Positions 1-6,771 of a stretch of DNA of 30,389 nucleotides are shown here, piece by piece. The stretch is from the NCBI RefSeq assembly GCF_021647475.1, contig NZ_JAKIUR010000038.1:1-30389 (forward strand), in the 5' to 3' direction. The notes below the pieces were generated by a model. It worked only from the letters and a program-made list of their open reading frames with translations. It was not told the DNA's origin and searched no databases. The translations under genes were made by a program, and so were the position numbers. The stretch is from Lutibacter sp. Its GTDB lineage: Bacteria > Bacteroidota > Bacteroidia > Flavobacteriales > Flavobacteriaceae. Position 1 is the first letter of the stretch; every line of letters begins with the position of its first letter.

Positions 1-22
1 TGAAGTAATCTTTTCATAAAAA

Positions 23-68
23 TGAGATTGCTTCCTCATTTCGCTTTGCTTCATTCATCGCAATGACG
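23..68. repeat. Palindromic intergenic repeat with TGAGA...TGACG ends
   Basis: The element begins TGAGATTGC and ends GCAATGACG, so its ATTGC and GCAAT arms pair around a loop of about 28 bases. The outer ends (TGAGA and TGACG) are the same as those of the half-units at 2122-2206 and 5523-5621, although the stem sequence differs. Repeats of this kind are frequent between genes in flavobacteria (family knowledge). It lies just downstream of hemG and may act as a 3' hairpin. A partner half may lie outside the window. Confidence 0.5.
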
Positions 69-102
69 TAGCTTGTTGATTTTCAACCCGGTATTTATTT
101 TC

Positions 103-630
103 TTACATCGAACTCAGGTTATTAGTAAATTGAGTTACTTTTCCCCAGTTTGTATATTCAATTTTTGTATTTTTATCCGTTGGTCCTTTAGTCATCCACA
201 TAATAAATTGAATCATAATTCTGTCCCAAAAAGGATATTTTTTATAATCTAATTTTCCTGCAAATACTTCAATTACGGTCGGCTTCCAATCAATGGTTTT
301 AAAAAATTTTATAACATACGGATTGGTTTTTGGTGTGTTTTTTTCAGATTTTCGTGCTACCAAATTAACCGAAATAAATACGGTTTTTGTAGCATCTAAT
401 TCTTTTTTGTTTGTATTAATAAAATCGATTATTCTTTTGTTATGCACGCCATACCTAATACTTGATGCTATTACAAAGGTGTTATAATTAGTAATATTTG
501 AAGTGAAATTATCTATAGAAAACAAATCGACAGTTTGATTGCTTTTTTGTAATTCATCTTTAATAAAATTACATATTTTATGAGTTTGCCCATCTATTGA
601 CGAGTACACTATTCCAATTTTATTACTCAT
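103..630 (-). CDS. hemG: Menaquinone-dependent protoporphyrinogen IX dehydrogenase (flavodoxin type)
   Basis: A 175-aa flavodoxin-fold protein that should oxidise protoporphyrinogen IX to protoporphyrin IX, the penultimate step of heme synthesis, passing electrons through FMN to the quinone pool at the inner membrane. The N-terminus (GIVYSSIDGQTHKI) is the FMN phosphate-binding loop. Residues around ASIRYGVHNK, VFISVNLVARKSEKNTPKTN and the WDRIMIQFIMWMT segment match the HemG family closely, including the HemG-specific insert before the C-terminal helix that separates it from ordinary flavodoxins. Length equals that of the enterobacterial enzyme. It is a single gene with its own likely promoter at 656-663. 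hemD lies elsewhere in the window (18354), so heme genes are scattered here. The annotation rests on similarity recognised by eye; a general flavodoxin is the less likely alternative. Confidence 0.88.
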   Translation of the reverse strand: MSNKIGIVYSSIDGQTHKICNFIKDELQKSNQTVDLFSIDNFTSNITNYNTFVIASSIRYGVHNKRIIDFINTNKKELDATKTVFISVNLVARKSEKNTPKTNPYVIKFFKTIDWKPTVIEVFAGKLDYKKYPFWDRIMIQFIMWMTKGPTDKNTKIEYTNWGKVTQFTNNLSSM

Positions 631-655
631 AATTAAAGTTTTAGTATAAAGCTAT

Positions 656-663
656 CAAATTTA
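656..663 (-). promoter_or_regulatory. Likely -7 promoter box of hemG
   Basis: On the minus strand this reads TAAATTTG, a perfect match to the Bacteroidota -7 consensus TAnnTTTG, 25 bases before the hemG ATG. No clear TTG at the expected -33 distance was seen. Confidence 0.45.
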
Positions 664-708
664 CAAAAATGTACTGCTACCTTCTATGATATTCATCAAT
701 TGTAAAAC

Positions 709-745
709 AAAAAAAAGAAAAAACCAGCCTAATTAGGCTGGTTTT
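709..745 (-). terminator. Intrinsic terminator of the cold-shock gene
   Basis: The palindrome AACCAGCCTAATTAGGCTGG with flanking A/T arms (720-745) is a perfect hairpin. On the minus strand it is followed by a long T-rich run (complement of the A-run at 709-723). It sits about 30 bases past the stop codon of the cold-shock gene, so it should end that transcript before hemG. Confidence 0.85.
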
Positions 746-773
746 GAATCTTAAAAAATTTATGTAATAAATA

Positions 774-965
774 TTAAGCTACTTTTACATTTACTGCGTT
801 TAAACCTTTTTTACCTTCTGTTAGTTCAAATTCAACTTCATCACCTTGTTTAATTTCATCAATTAAACCAGAGATGTGTACAAAGTAATCTGTGCCTGAA
901 TTTTCTTCTGTAATAAAACCAAATCCTTTAGTTTCGTTAAAAAATTTTACTGTTCCTTTTTTCAT
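774..965 (-). CDS. Cold-shock domain RNA-binding protein (CspA family)
   Basis: A 63-aa single cold-shock domain, the usual CspA length. It starts MKKGTVKFFNETKGFGFI and carries both nucleic-acid binding motifs: RNP1 (KGFGFI, about residues 13-18) and RNP2 (YFVHI, about residues 27-31). Such proteins bind single-stranded RNA or DNA and act as RNA chaperones in the cytoplasm. It is a monocistronic unit with a -7 box at 989-996 and a strong intrinsic terminator at 709-745. The predicted 5' leader is only about 17-20 nt, unlike the long thermosensing leader of enterobacterial cspA, so cold control by that mechanism is not expected. Several paralogues are usual in one genome, so no numbered symbol is given. 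Confidence 0.95.
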   Translation of the reverse strand: MKKGTVKFFNETKGFGFITEENSGTDYFVHISGLIDEIKQGDEVEFELTEGKKGLNAVNVKVA

Positions 966-988
966 TGTTAAATAAATATATTAAACAA

Positions 989-996
989 CAAATATA
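989..996 (-). promoter_or_regulatory. Likely -7 promoter box of the cold-shock gene
   Basis: The minus strand reads TATATTTG, a perfect TAnnTTTG box, 24 bases ahead of the ATG at 965. Surrounding DNA is A/T only, as is common for flavobacterial promoters. A clear -33 TTG at standard spacing was not found. Confidence 0.5.
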
Positions 997-1074
997 AACT
1001 TATTTCAATTGAAATCACATTTTTATTTAAAAAAAAGTTTATTTAAAAATAGATATTAGAAAGATAACTAATTG

Positions 1075-2070
1075 TTAATCTAATAGTTCTGTTAACTTAG
1101 AAAATATTTTTTTAGGATTTTTTTGTTTGTATAAAATAGCATATACCGCATCAATAATAGGTGTTTTAGCTTTGTTTTTTTCATTTAATAGAAAAGCACT
1201 TTTTGTAGCGTAATAACCTTCGGCTACCATACTCATTTCCATCATAGCACTTTTTACGGTATAACCTTTTCCAATCATGTTTCCAAACATGCGATTTCTA
1301 CTAAAAATGGAATATCCTGTAACTAACAAATCACCTAAATAAGCCGAATTATTAATGTTTCGTTTCATTCTATGTACTTTTTTAATAAAACGCTTCATTT
1401 CTCTAATAGAATTCGACATTAAAACGGACTGAAAATTATCACCATAGCCTAAACCATGTGCAATACCAGCAGCAATGGCGTAAATATTTTTTAGCATAGC
1501 TGCATATTCAGTTCCAATAATATCATCAGAAATTTTAGTTTTAATGTAATTACTAGCAATACAACTACTTAATAGTTTTGCCTTTTCTTGATCTCTACTA
1601 GAAATAGTTAAATATGATAAACGTTCCATGGCCACTTCTTCGGCATGGCAAGGACCTGAAATAACCCCTATATTTTCAATAGGAACGTTAAGTATTTGGT
1701 TAAAATGCTCTCCAACAATTAATCCTGATTCAGGGACAATGCCTTTTATGGCCGAAAATATAATTTTATTGGAAAAATCTGCTGTTATTTTATCTAATTC
1801 CGATTTCAAAAAAGCAGAAGGAATTACAAAAATTAAAATATCAGCATAGTTAACCATTTGATTAATATCATTGGAAAGTTTTAATTTTGAAGGGTGAAAT
1901 TCAGCTGAACTTAAGTAATTAGGATTGTGGTGTTCTTTTTTTATATAGCTAATTGCGGTTTTATTGCGCATATACCAGCCAACTTGATGTAAATTTTCGC
2001 ACAACATTTTTACAATTGCCGTTGCCCAACTTCCACCTCCAAAAACAGCCACTTTAGGAAAATTATTCAT
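1075..2070 (-). CDS. gpsA: Glycerol-3-phosphate dehydrogenase [NAD(P)+]
   Basis: A 331-aa soluble enzyme that reduces dihydroxyacetone phosphate to sn-glycerol-3-phosphate, the backbone for phospholipids. The N-terminal Rossmann loop is GGGSWATA (residues 11-18), a slight variant of the usual GxGSWG. VISGPCHAEEVA (about 138-149), the catalytic-region lysine in AAMLKNIYAIAAGIAHGLGYGDN, and the GDLLVTGYS segment are family hallmarks. The C-terminal VAEGYYATKSAFLL block is also typical. Length is normal. It stands alone: the next gene downstream on this strand is the cold-shock gene about 110 bp away with its own promoter, and upstream is the large repeat-rich gap. Confidence 0.95.
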   Translation of the reverse strand: MNNFPKVAVFGGGSWATAIVKMLCENLHQVGWYMRNKTAISYIKKEHHNPNYLSSAEFHPSKLKLSNDINQMVNYADILIFVIPSAFLKSELDKITADFSNKIIFSAIKGIVPESGLIVGEHFNQILNVPIENIGVISGPCHAEEVAMERLSYLTISSRDQEKAKLLSSCIASNYIKTKISDDIIGTEYAAMLKNIYAIAAGIAHGLGYGDNFQSVLMSNSIREMKRFIKKVHRMKRNINNSAYLGDLLVTGYSIFSRNRMFGNMIGKGYTVKSAMMEMSMVAEGYYATKSAFLLNEKNKAKTPIIDAVYAILYKQKNPKKIFSKLTELLD

Positions 2071-2121
2071 TTTAGTAAATTTTAATTGTATATCCGTAAA
2101 ATCTCATAAATTTATAATGTC

Positions 2122-2206
2122 CGTCATTCTGAACTTGTTTCAGAATCTCATGATGATTGTAAATCAACATAATAAAGTGAGACCCTGAAATAAATTCAGG
2201 GTGACG
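2122..2206. repeat. Paired-hairpin intergenic repeat, copy A
   Basis: Two 29-base half-units (2122-2150 and 2178-2206) face each other across a 27-base spacer. Each is itself a hairpin: ATTCTGAA pairs with TTCAGAAT on the left, ACCCTGAA with TTCAGGGT on the right, and both carry the outer motifs CGTCA and TCTCA (or complements). The two halves differ at TT/CC, and the opposite arm changes AA/GG in step, so pairing is kept. A second copy is at 5523-5621. Confidence 0.8.
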
Positions 2207-2317
2207 TGTTAACTATATGACTAAAAACAGATATACATAATTTTAAATATCAAAAGTATAAAATCTAAATTAAATGAATTTTAAAATAGCTTAATTTTTA
2301 ATAGGAATCAAAAAGAT

Positions 2318-2325
2318 TACTTTTG
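2318..2325 (+). promoter_or_regulatory. Likely -7 box for the flippase-esterase-dut operon
   Basis: TACTTTTG matches TAnnTTTG on the plus strand. It is the nearest such box upstream of the flippase but lies 250 bases away, with the inverted-repeat element at 2360-2555 in between. Removing that element would leave a leader of about 50 bases, suggesting that the element was inserted into the leader of an existing operon. No clear -33 element is visible. Confidence 0.4.
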
Positions 2326-2359
2326 TACATTTATACGGTTTATTTTACTAATATACACC

Positions 2360-2555
2360 CGTTGTGCATTATGATAAAATTTCGTCAATTCGAGTGAATT
2401 TTAGCCTTTTTAGGCTTAGAATTAGTATTGAGAATAGGTTTTTTATTTAAAAACAACCGTTCTCGATACTAATTTTTATCAAAAATTACCTGCCTTGCCG
2501 TCAGGCAGGCTCGAACAGACGTAACAGTAGGTTTAAAAAGTTAAAATGCACAACG
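2360..2555. mobile_element. MITE-like element with CGTTGTGCATT terminal inverted repeats
   Basis: The left end CGTTGTGCATT (2360-2370) is exactly inverted at the right end (2545-2555). The match extends outward as ACCCG versus ACTCG, 13 of 14 bases. The 7-mer TAATATA stands just outside both ends (2349-2355 and 2559-2565), consistent with a target-site duplication. Inside lie an inverted pair ATTAGTATTGAGAA / TTCTCGATACTAAT (2421-2434, 2460-2473, one mismatch) and a second pair CGTCAATTCGAG / CTCGAACAGACG (2383-2394, 2510-2521). There is no reading frame, so any movement would need a transposase supplied from elsewhere. It fills most of the gap between the likely promoter and the flippase. 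Confidence 0.6.
2489..2509. repeat. Small CCTGCCT...AGGCAGG hairpin nested in the MITE-like element
   Basis: A 21-base GC-rich hairpin with perfect 7-bp arms (CCTGCCT and AGGCAGG) around a 7-base loop, set inside very A/T-rich DNA. It interrupts the right inner arm of the MITE-like element, between AAAAATTA and CTCGAACAGACG. A related GC-rich hairpin interrupts the repeat at 5523-5621. Confidence 0.6.
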
Positions 2556-2574
2556 AGTTAATATATATTTAATA

Positions 2575-4032
2575 TTGAGCACACTTAAAAGATTTTTTAA
2601 AGACACTATTATCTACGGAATTGCGGCAGTTTTGCCTCGAGTAATTAACTTTTTATTAGTAAAAGTTCAAACGGATGCTTTGCCAACTAGCAATTACGCC
2701 GAAAACACCAACTTTTATATTTGGGCAGCATTATTTGCGATTTTATTAACTTTTGGATTTGAAACGGCATTTTTTAGGTTTTATAAGTCCGAAAAAAATA
2801 AAGAATCATTGCTTTCTACTGCTTTTTTAAGCGTTGCTTTTTCTGCTTTTGTTTTTATTTTAATGGCAATTTCATTTTCAGATTTTTTTACTACGATTTT
2901 TGATTTCGGTCATAATCCAATTCAGTTTAAATTATTAATTGGGATTTTAACCTTAGATACTTTAGCCGTTATCCCTTTTGCTTATTTAAGAGCAACAAAT
3001 AGACCTATAAAATATGCTACTATTAAACTTTTAAATGTTTTTGTAATTGTAGCTATAAATTTAATTTTCCTAAAATTTATTCCAGAATTTATTAAAGATG
3101 GAAAGCCATTGCCAACGTTTTTAGTTACTACTTTTAATAGCACTGCCATTGTTAATTTTATATTTATAGCTAATATTATTGGCAGTGCATTTTCACTATT
3201 GTTGTTGCTTCCAATTTTATTAAAATTTAAGTGGACTTTTAACACTCTTTTATTCAAAAAAATGCTTTCCTATTCTTGGCCAATTGCAATTGCAGGCATT
3301 GCGTATGTAATTAATGAAAATTTGGATAAAATTTTAATAGGAAAATTAATGGATAAAAATGCTATGGGAATTTATGCCGCTTGCTATAAATTAGCAATTT
3401 TTATGAATTTATACATTATGGCATTTCGTTTAGGTGCAGAACCTTTCTTTTTTAACCATTCAGACCATAAAGATGCCAAAAAAACGTATGCTAGAATTTT
3501 AAACTATTTTATAATTATTGGTGCTTTGGTATTTGTTACTATTGTGGTTTTTATTGATGTTTTAAAACAATTATTTATAAATGAAAAGTATTGGGCAGCA
3601 ATAGGTATTGTTCCCGTAGTGTTGTTAGCAAACTTATTGTTAGGCGTTTATCACAACTTAGCAATTTGGTATAAATTAACCGATAAAACACGTTATGCAA
3701 TGTTATTTTCAATAATTGGAGCAGTAATTACTATTATAGTTAACATAACTTTAATTCCAGTAATTGGTTTTATGGCTTCTGCTTGGGCAACGTTGTTAGC
3801 TTATGGAAGTATGATGATTCTCTCGTATTTTATTGGAAAAAAACATTATAAAGTTCCGTATAATTTAAAAAAATCTGGAAGTTATTTAGTGACTTCTATT
3901 ATTATTTCATTTGTTTCTTTTGAGTATTTTAGAGAAAACTATTTGATTTCAGTAGGTTTTGTGTTAGTATTTGGTGCCTTAATTTTTTGGAATGAAAAAA
4001 AGGAAATATTTGCAATTATTAAACGAAAATAG
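2575..4032 (+). CDS. Polysaccharide-type flippase (MOP/Wzx-like membrane protein)
   Basis: A 485-aa integral membrane protein with about 12-14 hydrophobic segments spread over the whole length, and short charged loops between them. It resembles the polysaccharide biosynthesis / lipid-linked oligosaccharide flippases of the MOP superfamily, which move undecaprenyl-linked glycans across the inner membrane. The N-terminus STLKRFFKDTIIYGIAAVLPRVINFLL matches the family start well, which supports the TTG codon at 2575; no ATG or GTG gives this N-terminus. It heads a run with the secreted esterase (next start 2 bases after its stop) and dut. Substrate cannot be told from sequence, and no glycosyltransferase cluster lies next to it. 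MurJ is a less likely alternative. Confidence 0.8.
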   Translation: MSTLKRFFKDTIIYGIAAVLPRVINFLLVKVQTDALPTSNYAENTNFYIWAALFAILLTFGFETAFFRFYKSEKNKESLLSTAFLSVAFSAFVFILMAISFSDFFTTIFDFGHNPIQFKLLIGILTLDTLAVIPFAYLRATNRPIKYATIKLLNVFVIVAINLIFLKFIPEFIKDGKPLPTFLVTTFNSTAIVNFIFIANIIGSAFSLLLLLPILLKFKWTFNTLLFKKMLSYSWPIAIAGIAYVINENLDKILIGKLMDKNAMGIYAACYKLAIFMNLYIMAFRLGAEPFFFNHSDHKDAKKTYARILNYFIIIGALVFVTIVVFIDVLKQLFINEKYWAAIGIVPVVLLANLLLGVYHNLAIWYKLTDKTRYAMLFSIIGAVITIIVNITLIPVIGFMASAWATLLAYGSMMILSYFIGKKHYKVPYNLKKSGSYLVTSIIISFVSFEYFRENYLISVGFVLVFGALIFWNEKKEIFAIIKRK

Positions 4033-4033
4033 C

Positions 4034-4879
4034 ATGAAAAAATTCATCAGTTTTTTTGCGTTTATTTGTTTATCCATTACTCTAGCTTTTGCTCAAAGTA
4101 ATTCTGAAAAAAAATCAACTGCAGCTATAAATGTTTCTATCTTAAAAAAGGAGTTTGTAATTCCTGATTTGAATACTATTTCTCATAAAATTTGGGTGTA
4201 TTTACCCCCAAATTATGCTAAAACCTCAAAAAAATATCCAGTAATTTATATGCACGATGCTCAAAATTTGTTTGATAATAAAACTTCTTTTTTAGGTGAA
4301 TGGCAAGTAGATGAAACCTTGAATAAATTGTTTAAAAAAACAGGAAAAAGTTTTATAGTTGTTGGAATTGAAAATGGAGGAACAGAACGAATTAATGAAT
4401 ACACGCCGTGGAAAAACAAAAAATATGGTGGAGGAAAAGGTGCAATTTATATCAATTTTATAGTGAATACCTTAAAACCTTATATTGATGCTCATTATCG
4501 AACTAAAAAACAAGCAAAACAAACAGCTTTAATTGGAAGTTCTTTAGGTGGATTAATTTCTTATTACGGCGGACTTAAATATCCAAATACTTTTGGGAAA
4601 ATTGGAGCTTTATCCACTTCTTTTTGGTTTTCAAATAAAGTTATTGATTTTACTAAGAAATACGGAAATACTTCTAAAATAAAACTATGCTTATATGTTG
4701 GAAGTAAGGAAGGTGATACCATGGAATCTGACACTAAAAACATGAAAAATTTATTACTTGCAATAGATTTTCCTACTAAAAATATAAAAGTAAGTATAAA
4801 TCCAGAAGGAAAACATAACGAAACTGCTTGGAAAAACGAGCTTTTAAAAACTATAGATTGGTTATTTAACATACCTTAA
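4034..4879 (+). CDS. Secreted alpha/beta-hydrolase, putative esterase family
   Basis: A 281-aa protein starting at the ATG at 4034, where MKKFISFFAFICLSITLAFAQ forms a clean signal peptide; the reading frame could extend 14 codons upstream but that would bury the signal and overlap the flippase. The mature part has the esterase-D / enterochelin-esterase-like fold: WVYLPPNY (about 54-61), YPVIYMHDAQNLFD (68-81), nucleophile elbow GSSLGG (168-173, Ser170 likely nucleophile), and a C-terminal GKHNETAW segment holding the likely catalytic His. It is probably periplasmic and hydrolyses an ester, perhaps on a carbohydrate or siderophore; the substrate is not evident. It is tightly coupled to the flippase ahead (2-base gap) and dut behind (12-base gap). 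Confidence 0.85.
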   Translation: MKKFISFFAFICLSITLAFAQSNSEKKSTAAINVSILKKEFVIPDLNTISHKIWVYLPPNYAKTSKKYPVIYMHDAQNLFDNKTSFLGEWQVDETLNKLFKKTGKSFIVVGIENGGTERINEYTPWKNKKYGGGKGAIYINFIVNTLKPYIDAHYRTKKQAKQTALIGSSLGGLISYYGGLKYPNTFGKIGALSTSFWFSNKVIDFTKKYGNTSKIKLCLYVGSKEGDTMESDTKNMKNLLLAIDFPTKNIKVSINPEGKHNETAWKNELLKTIDWLFNIP

Positions 4880-4891
4880 AATAAAACATAA

Positions 4892-5323
4892 ATGAAAGTT
4901 CAAATTATTAATAAATCTAAACACAAATTGCCTAATTACGAAACCATTGCATCTGCTGGAATGGATTTACGAGCTAATATAACAGAAGCAATTACTTTAA
5001 AACCTTTAGAACGTGCTATTGTTAAAACTGGTTTGTTTATTGCATTACCTGTAGGTTTTGAAGCCCAAGTACGTCCAAGAAGTGGACTCGCGGCTAAAAA
5101 AGGAATTACGGTGTTAAATGCTCCTGGAACTGTAGATGCAGATTATAGAGGTGAAATTGGGGTGATTTTAGTGAATTTATCTAAAGATGATTTTGTAATA
5201 AATGATGGTGAACGTATTGCTCAATTAGTAATTGCAAAACACGAACGTGCCGATTGGGAAGAGGTTGAAGTTTTAAGTGAAACAGATAGAGGAGCTGGTG
5301 GATTTGGAAGTACTGGAGTGTAG
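4892..5323 (+). CDS. dut: Deoxyuridine 5'-triphosphate nucleotidohydrolase (dUTPase)
   Basis: A 143-aa trimeric-type dUTPase that splits dUTP to dUMP and pyrophosphate, keeping uracil out of DNA and feeding dTMP synthesis. All five family motifs are visible: SAGMDLRAN (about 21-29), RPRSGLAAKKG (57-67), NAPGTVDADYRGEI (76-89), GERIAQLVI (106-114) and the C-terminal RGAGGFGSTG arm that closes over the active site. Length is standard. It is the last gene of the flippase-esterase-dut run, followed 10 bases later by a perfect hairpin (5334-5366). Confidence 0.97.
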   Translation: MKVQIINKSKHKLPNYETIASAGMDLRANITEAITLKPLERAIVKTGLFIALPVGFEAQVRPRSGLAAKKGITVLNAPGTVDADYRGEIGVILVNLSKDDFVINDGERIAQLVIAKHERADWEEVEVLSETDRGAGGFGSTGV

Positions 5324-5333
5324 AAAATATAAA

Positions 5334-5366
5334 AGACCTGTTAGGTTTTCAAAACCTAACAGGTCT
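5334..5366. terminator. Perfect 16-bp hairpin after dut
   Basis: AGACCTGTTAGGTTTT (5334-5349) is followed after one base by its exact reverse complement (5351-5366). It starts 10 bases after the dut stop, so it probably stabilises or ends that transcript. There is no T-run after it, so it is not a classical intrinsic terminator. Palindromes of this sequence recur in flavobacterial genomes (family knowledge), so it may be a dispersed repeat. Confidence 0.6.
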
Positions 5367-5393
5367 AAGATATATTAATTTGTGTTGACTAAA

Positions 5394-5409
5394 TTAAAAT
5401 GCACAACGA
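5394..5409. repeat. Isolated copy of the MITE-like element's right end
   Basis: TTAAAATGCACAACGA is identical over 16 bases to 2541-2556, the right terminus of the element at 2360-2555. No matching left end (CGTTGTGCAT) was seen nearby, so this is a solo terminus or a degraded copy. Confidence 0.45.
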
Positions 5410-5422
5410 ATTTAATTTTAGC

Positions 5423-5479
5423 CCCGATAGCAGTGGCAGCTTTTTTGGTTTTTTCCAAAAAACTATAACGGATAGCGGG
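5423..5479. repeat. Imperfect palindrome CCCGATAG...GCGGG
   Basis: An imperfect 57-base palindrome: CCCGATAGCAGTGG on the left faces CGGATAGCGGG on the right, around a core in which TTTTTTGG pairs with CCAAAAAA. Near-identical elements ending GGATAGCGGGAAATAGC are common between flavobacterial genes (recalled, not searched here). Its role is unknown; a transcript-end hairpin is plausible. Confidence 0.6.
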
Positions 5480-5522
5480 AAATAGCTTCAAAAAACAGAC
5501 TGTTTGAAAAACTTTTAAAAAT

Positions 5523-5621
5523 TGTCATTCTGAACCTGCCAGTCGCAGGCGGGCTTGTTTCAGAATCTCATGGTTTCTATTACTTATATTAATGAGAACC
5601 TGAAACAAGTTCAGGTTGACG
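5523..5621. repeat. Paired-hairpin intergenic repeat, copy B, with a nested insertion
   Basis: Same layout as copy A. The right half-unit (5593-5621) pairs AACCTGAA with TTCAGGTT. The left half-unit keeps ATTCTGAA and TTCAGAAT, but its loop is split by an extra 19 bases (5535-5553) that form a GC-rich hairpin with CCTGC and GCAGG arms. The two halves face each other, as in copy A. The rest of the 5324-5666 gap holds the hairpins listed separately and nothing that looks coding. Confidence 0.75.
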
Positions 5622-5666
5622 TAAAATTCGCTTTTCAGATAGCCTTTTTAAATAATGTATCTCTTA

Positions 5667-6674
5667 TTATTCCTTAGTATTAATAGCTTCCTTAATTTTA
5701 GTTTCTAGTTCTTCAGCTAATTCAGGGTTGTCTTGAATTAAAGCTTTAACAGCATCGCGACCTTGACCTAATTTAGTATCGCCATAACTAAACCAAGAAC
5801 CACTTTTTTTAATAATTCCAAACTCAACACCTAAATCTAATATTTCACCTGTTTTGGAAATTCCTTTTCCGTACATAATATCAAATTCAGCAATTTTAAA
5901 AGGTGGAGCTACTTTGTTTTTCACTACTTTAACTTTAGTACTATTTCCAATAACTTTATCGCCATCTTTAATTTGAGTTCTTCTGCGAATATCTAAACGA
6001 ATGGAAGCGTAGAATTTAAGTGCATTTCCACCAGTAGTAGTTTCAGGATTACCAAATATAACGCCAATTTTTTCACGTAATTGATTAATGAAAATCACGG
6101 TACATTTAGTTTTATGGATGGTTCCTGTTAATTTACGAAGTGCTTGCGACATTAACCTTGCGTGTAATCCCATTTTAGAATCTCCCATTTCACCTTCAAT
6201 TTCGCTTTTAGGTGTTAGGGCTGCAACGGAATCAATTACAATAATATCAATAGCTCCAGAACTAATTAAATTATCGGCAATTTCAAGTGCTTGTTCGCCA
6301 TAATCTGGCTGAGAAATGATTAAATTATCTATGTCAACTCCTAAATTTGAAGCATAAAAACGATCAAAAGCGTGTTCTGCGTCAATAAAAGCTGCTATTC
6401 CTCCTGCTTTTTGAGCTTCGGCAATTGCGTGTAATGTTAATGTTGTTTTACCAGATGATTCTGGACCGTAAATTTCAATAACTCTACCACGTGGATAACC
6501 ACCAACTCCTAAAGCTAAATCTAACCCTAATGAGCCTGTTGAAATTGCTTCAATATCATCAATTGCCATATCTCCCATTTTCATAACGGTTCCTTTTCCG
6601 TAAGATTTATCTAACTTGTCTAGCGTAAGTTGTAATGCTTTTAATTTTGCTGCTTTTTCTTTATCGTCTGCCAT
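5667..6674 (-). CDS. recA: Recombinase RecA
   Basis: A 335-aa RecA that forms filaments on single-stranded DNA, drives strand exchange and, where LexA-like repressors exist, promotes their cleavage. The Walker A loop is GPESSGKT (70-77). The L2 DNA-binding loop region around INQLREKIGVIFGNPETTTGGNALKFYAS and the KNKVAPPFK segment are intact. The C-terminal tail is acidic but short (ends ELETKIKEAINTKE). No intein interrupts it. It is a single gene, divergent from the small cupin gene across about 97 bp. No recognisable LexA-type SOS box was seen in that gap. Confidence 0.98.
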   Translation of the reverse strand: MADDKEKAAKLKALQLTLDKLDKSYGKGTVMKMGDMAIDDIEAISTGSLGLDLALGVGGYPRGRVIEIYGPESSGKTTLTLHAIAEAQKAGGIAAFIDAEHAFDRFYASNLGVDIDNLIISQPDYGEQALEIADNLISSGAIDIIVIDSVAALTPKSEIEGEMGDSKMGLHARLMSQALRKLTGTIHKTKCTVIFINQLREKIGVIFGNPETTTGGNALKFYASIRLDIRRRTQIKDGDKVIGNSTKVKVVKNKVAPPFKIAEFDIMYGKGISKTGEILDLGVEFGIIKKSGSWFSYGDTKLGQGRDAVKALIQDNPELAEELETKIKEAINTKE

Positions 6675-6771
6675 AATCTTTTTTAAAAAGTTAAAAATGT
6701 TTGATGCTAAAATATAAAAAAGTATTGAGTATATTTAGGGTTTATTTATAATAATATTAACCAATTTAAAA

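Noticed and set aside
1628..1849. 73-aa plus-strand frame inside gpsA
   Set aside because: Shadow of gpsA with no domain, no ribosome-binding context and no promoter.
2071..2574. CRISPR array, because of repeated palindromes
   Set aside because: The repeats are inverted pairs of different types, not regularly spaced direct repeats, and there is no cas gene in the window.
3992..4033. 14-codon extension of the secreted esterase
   Set aside because: It overlaps the flippase end and buries a clean signal peptide that begins at the ATG at 4034.
6675..6771. SOS box between recA and the cupin gene
   Set aside because: No palindrome resembling a known LexA site was visible in this A/T-rich gap.
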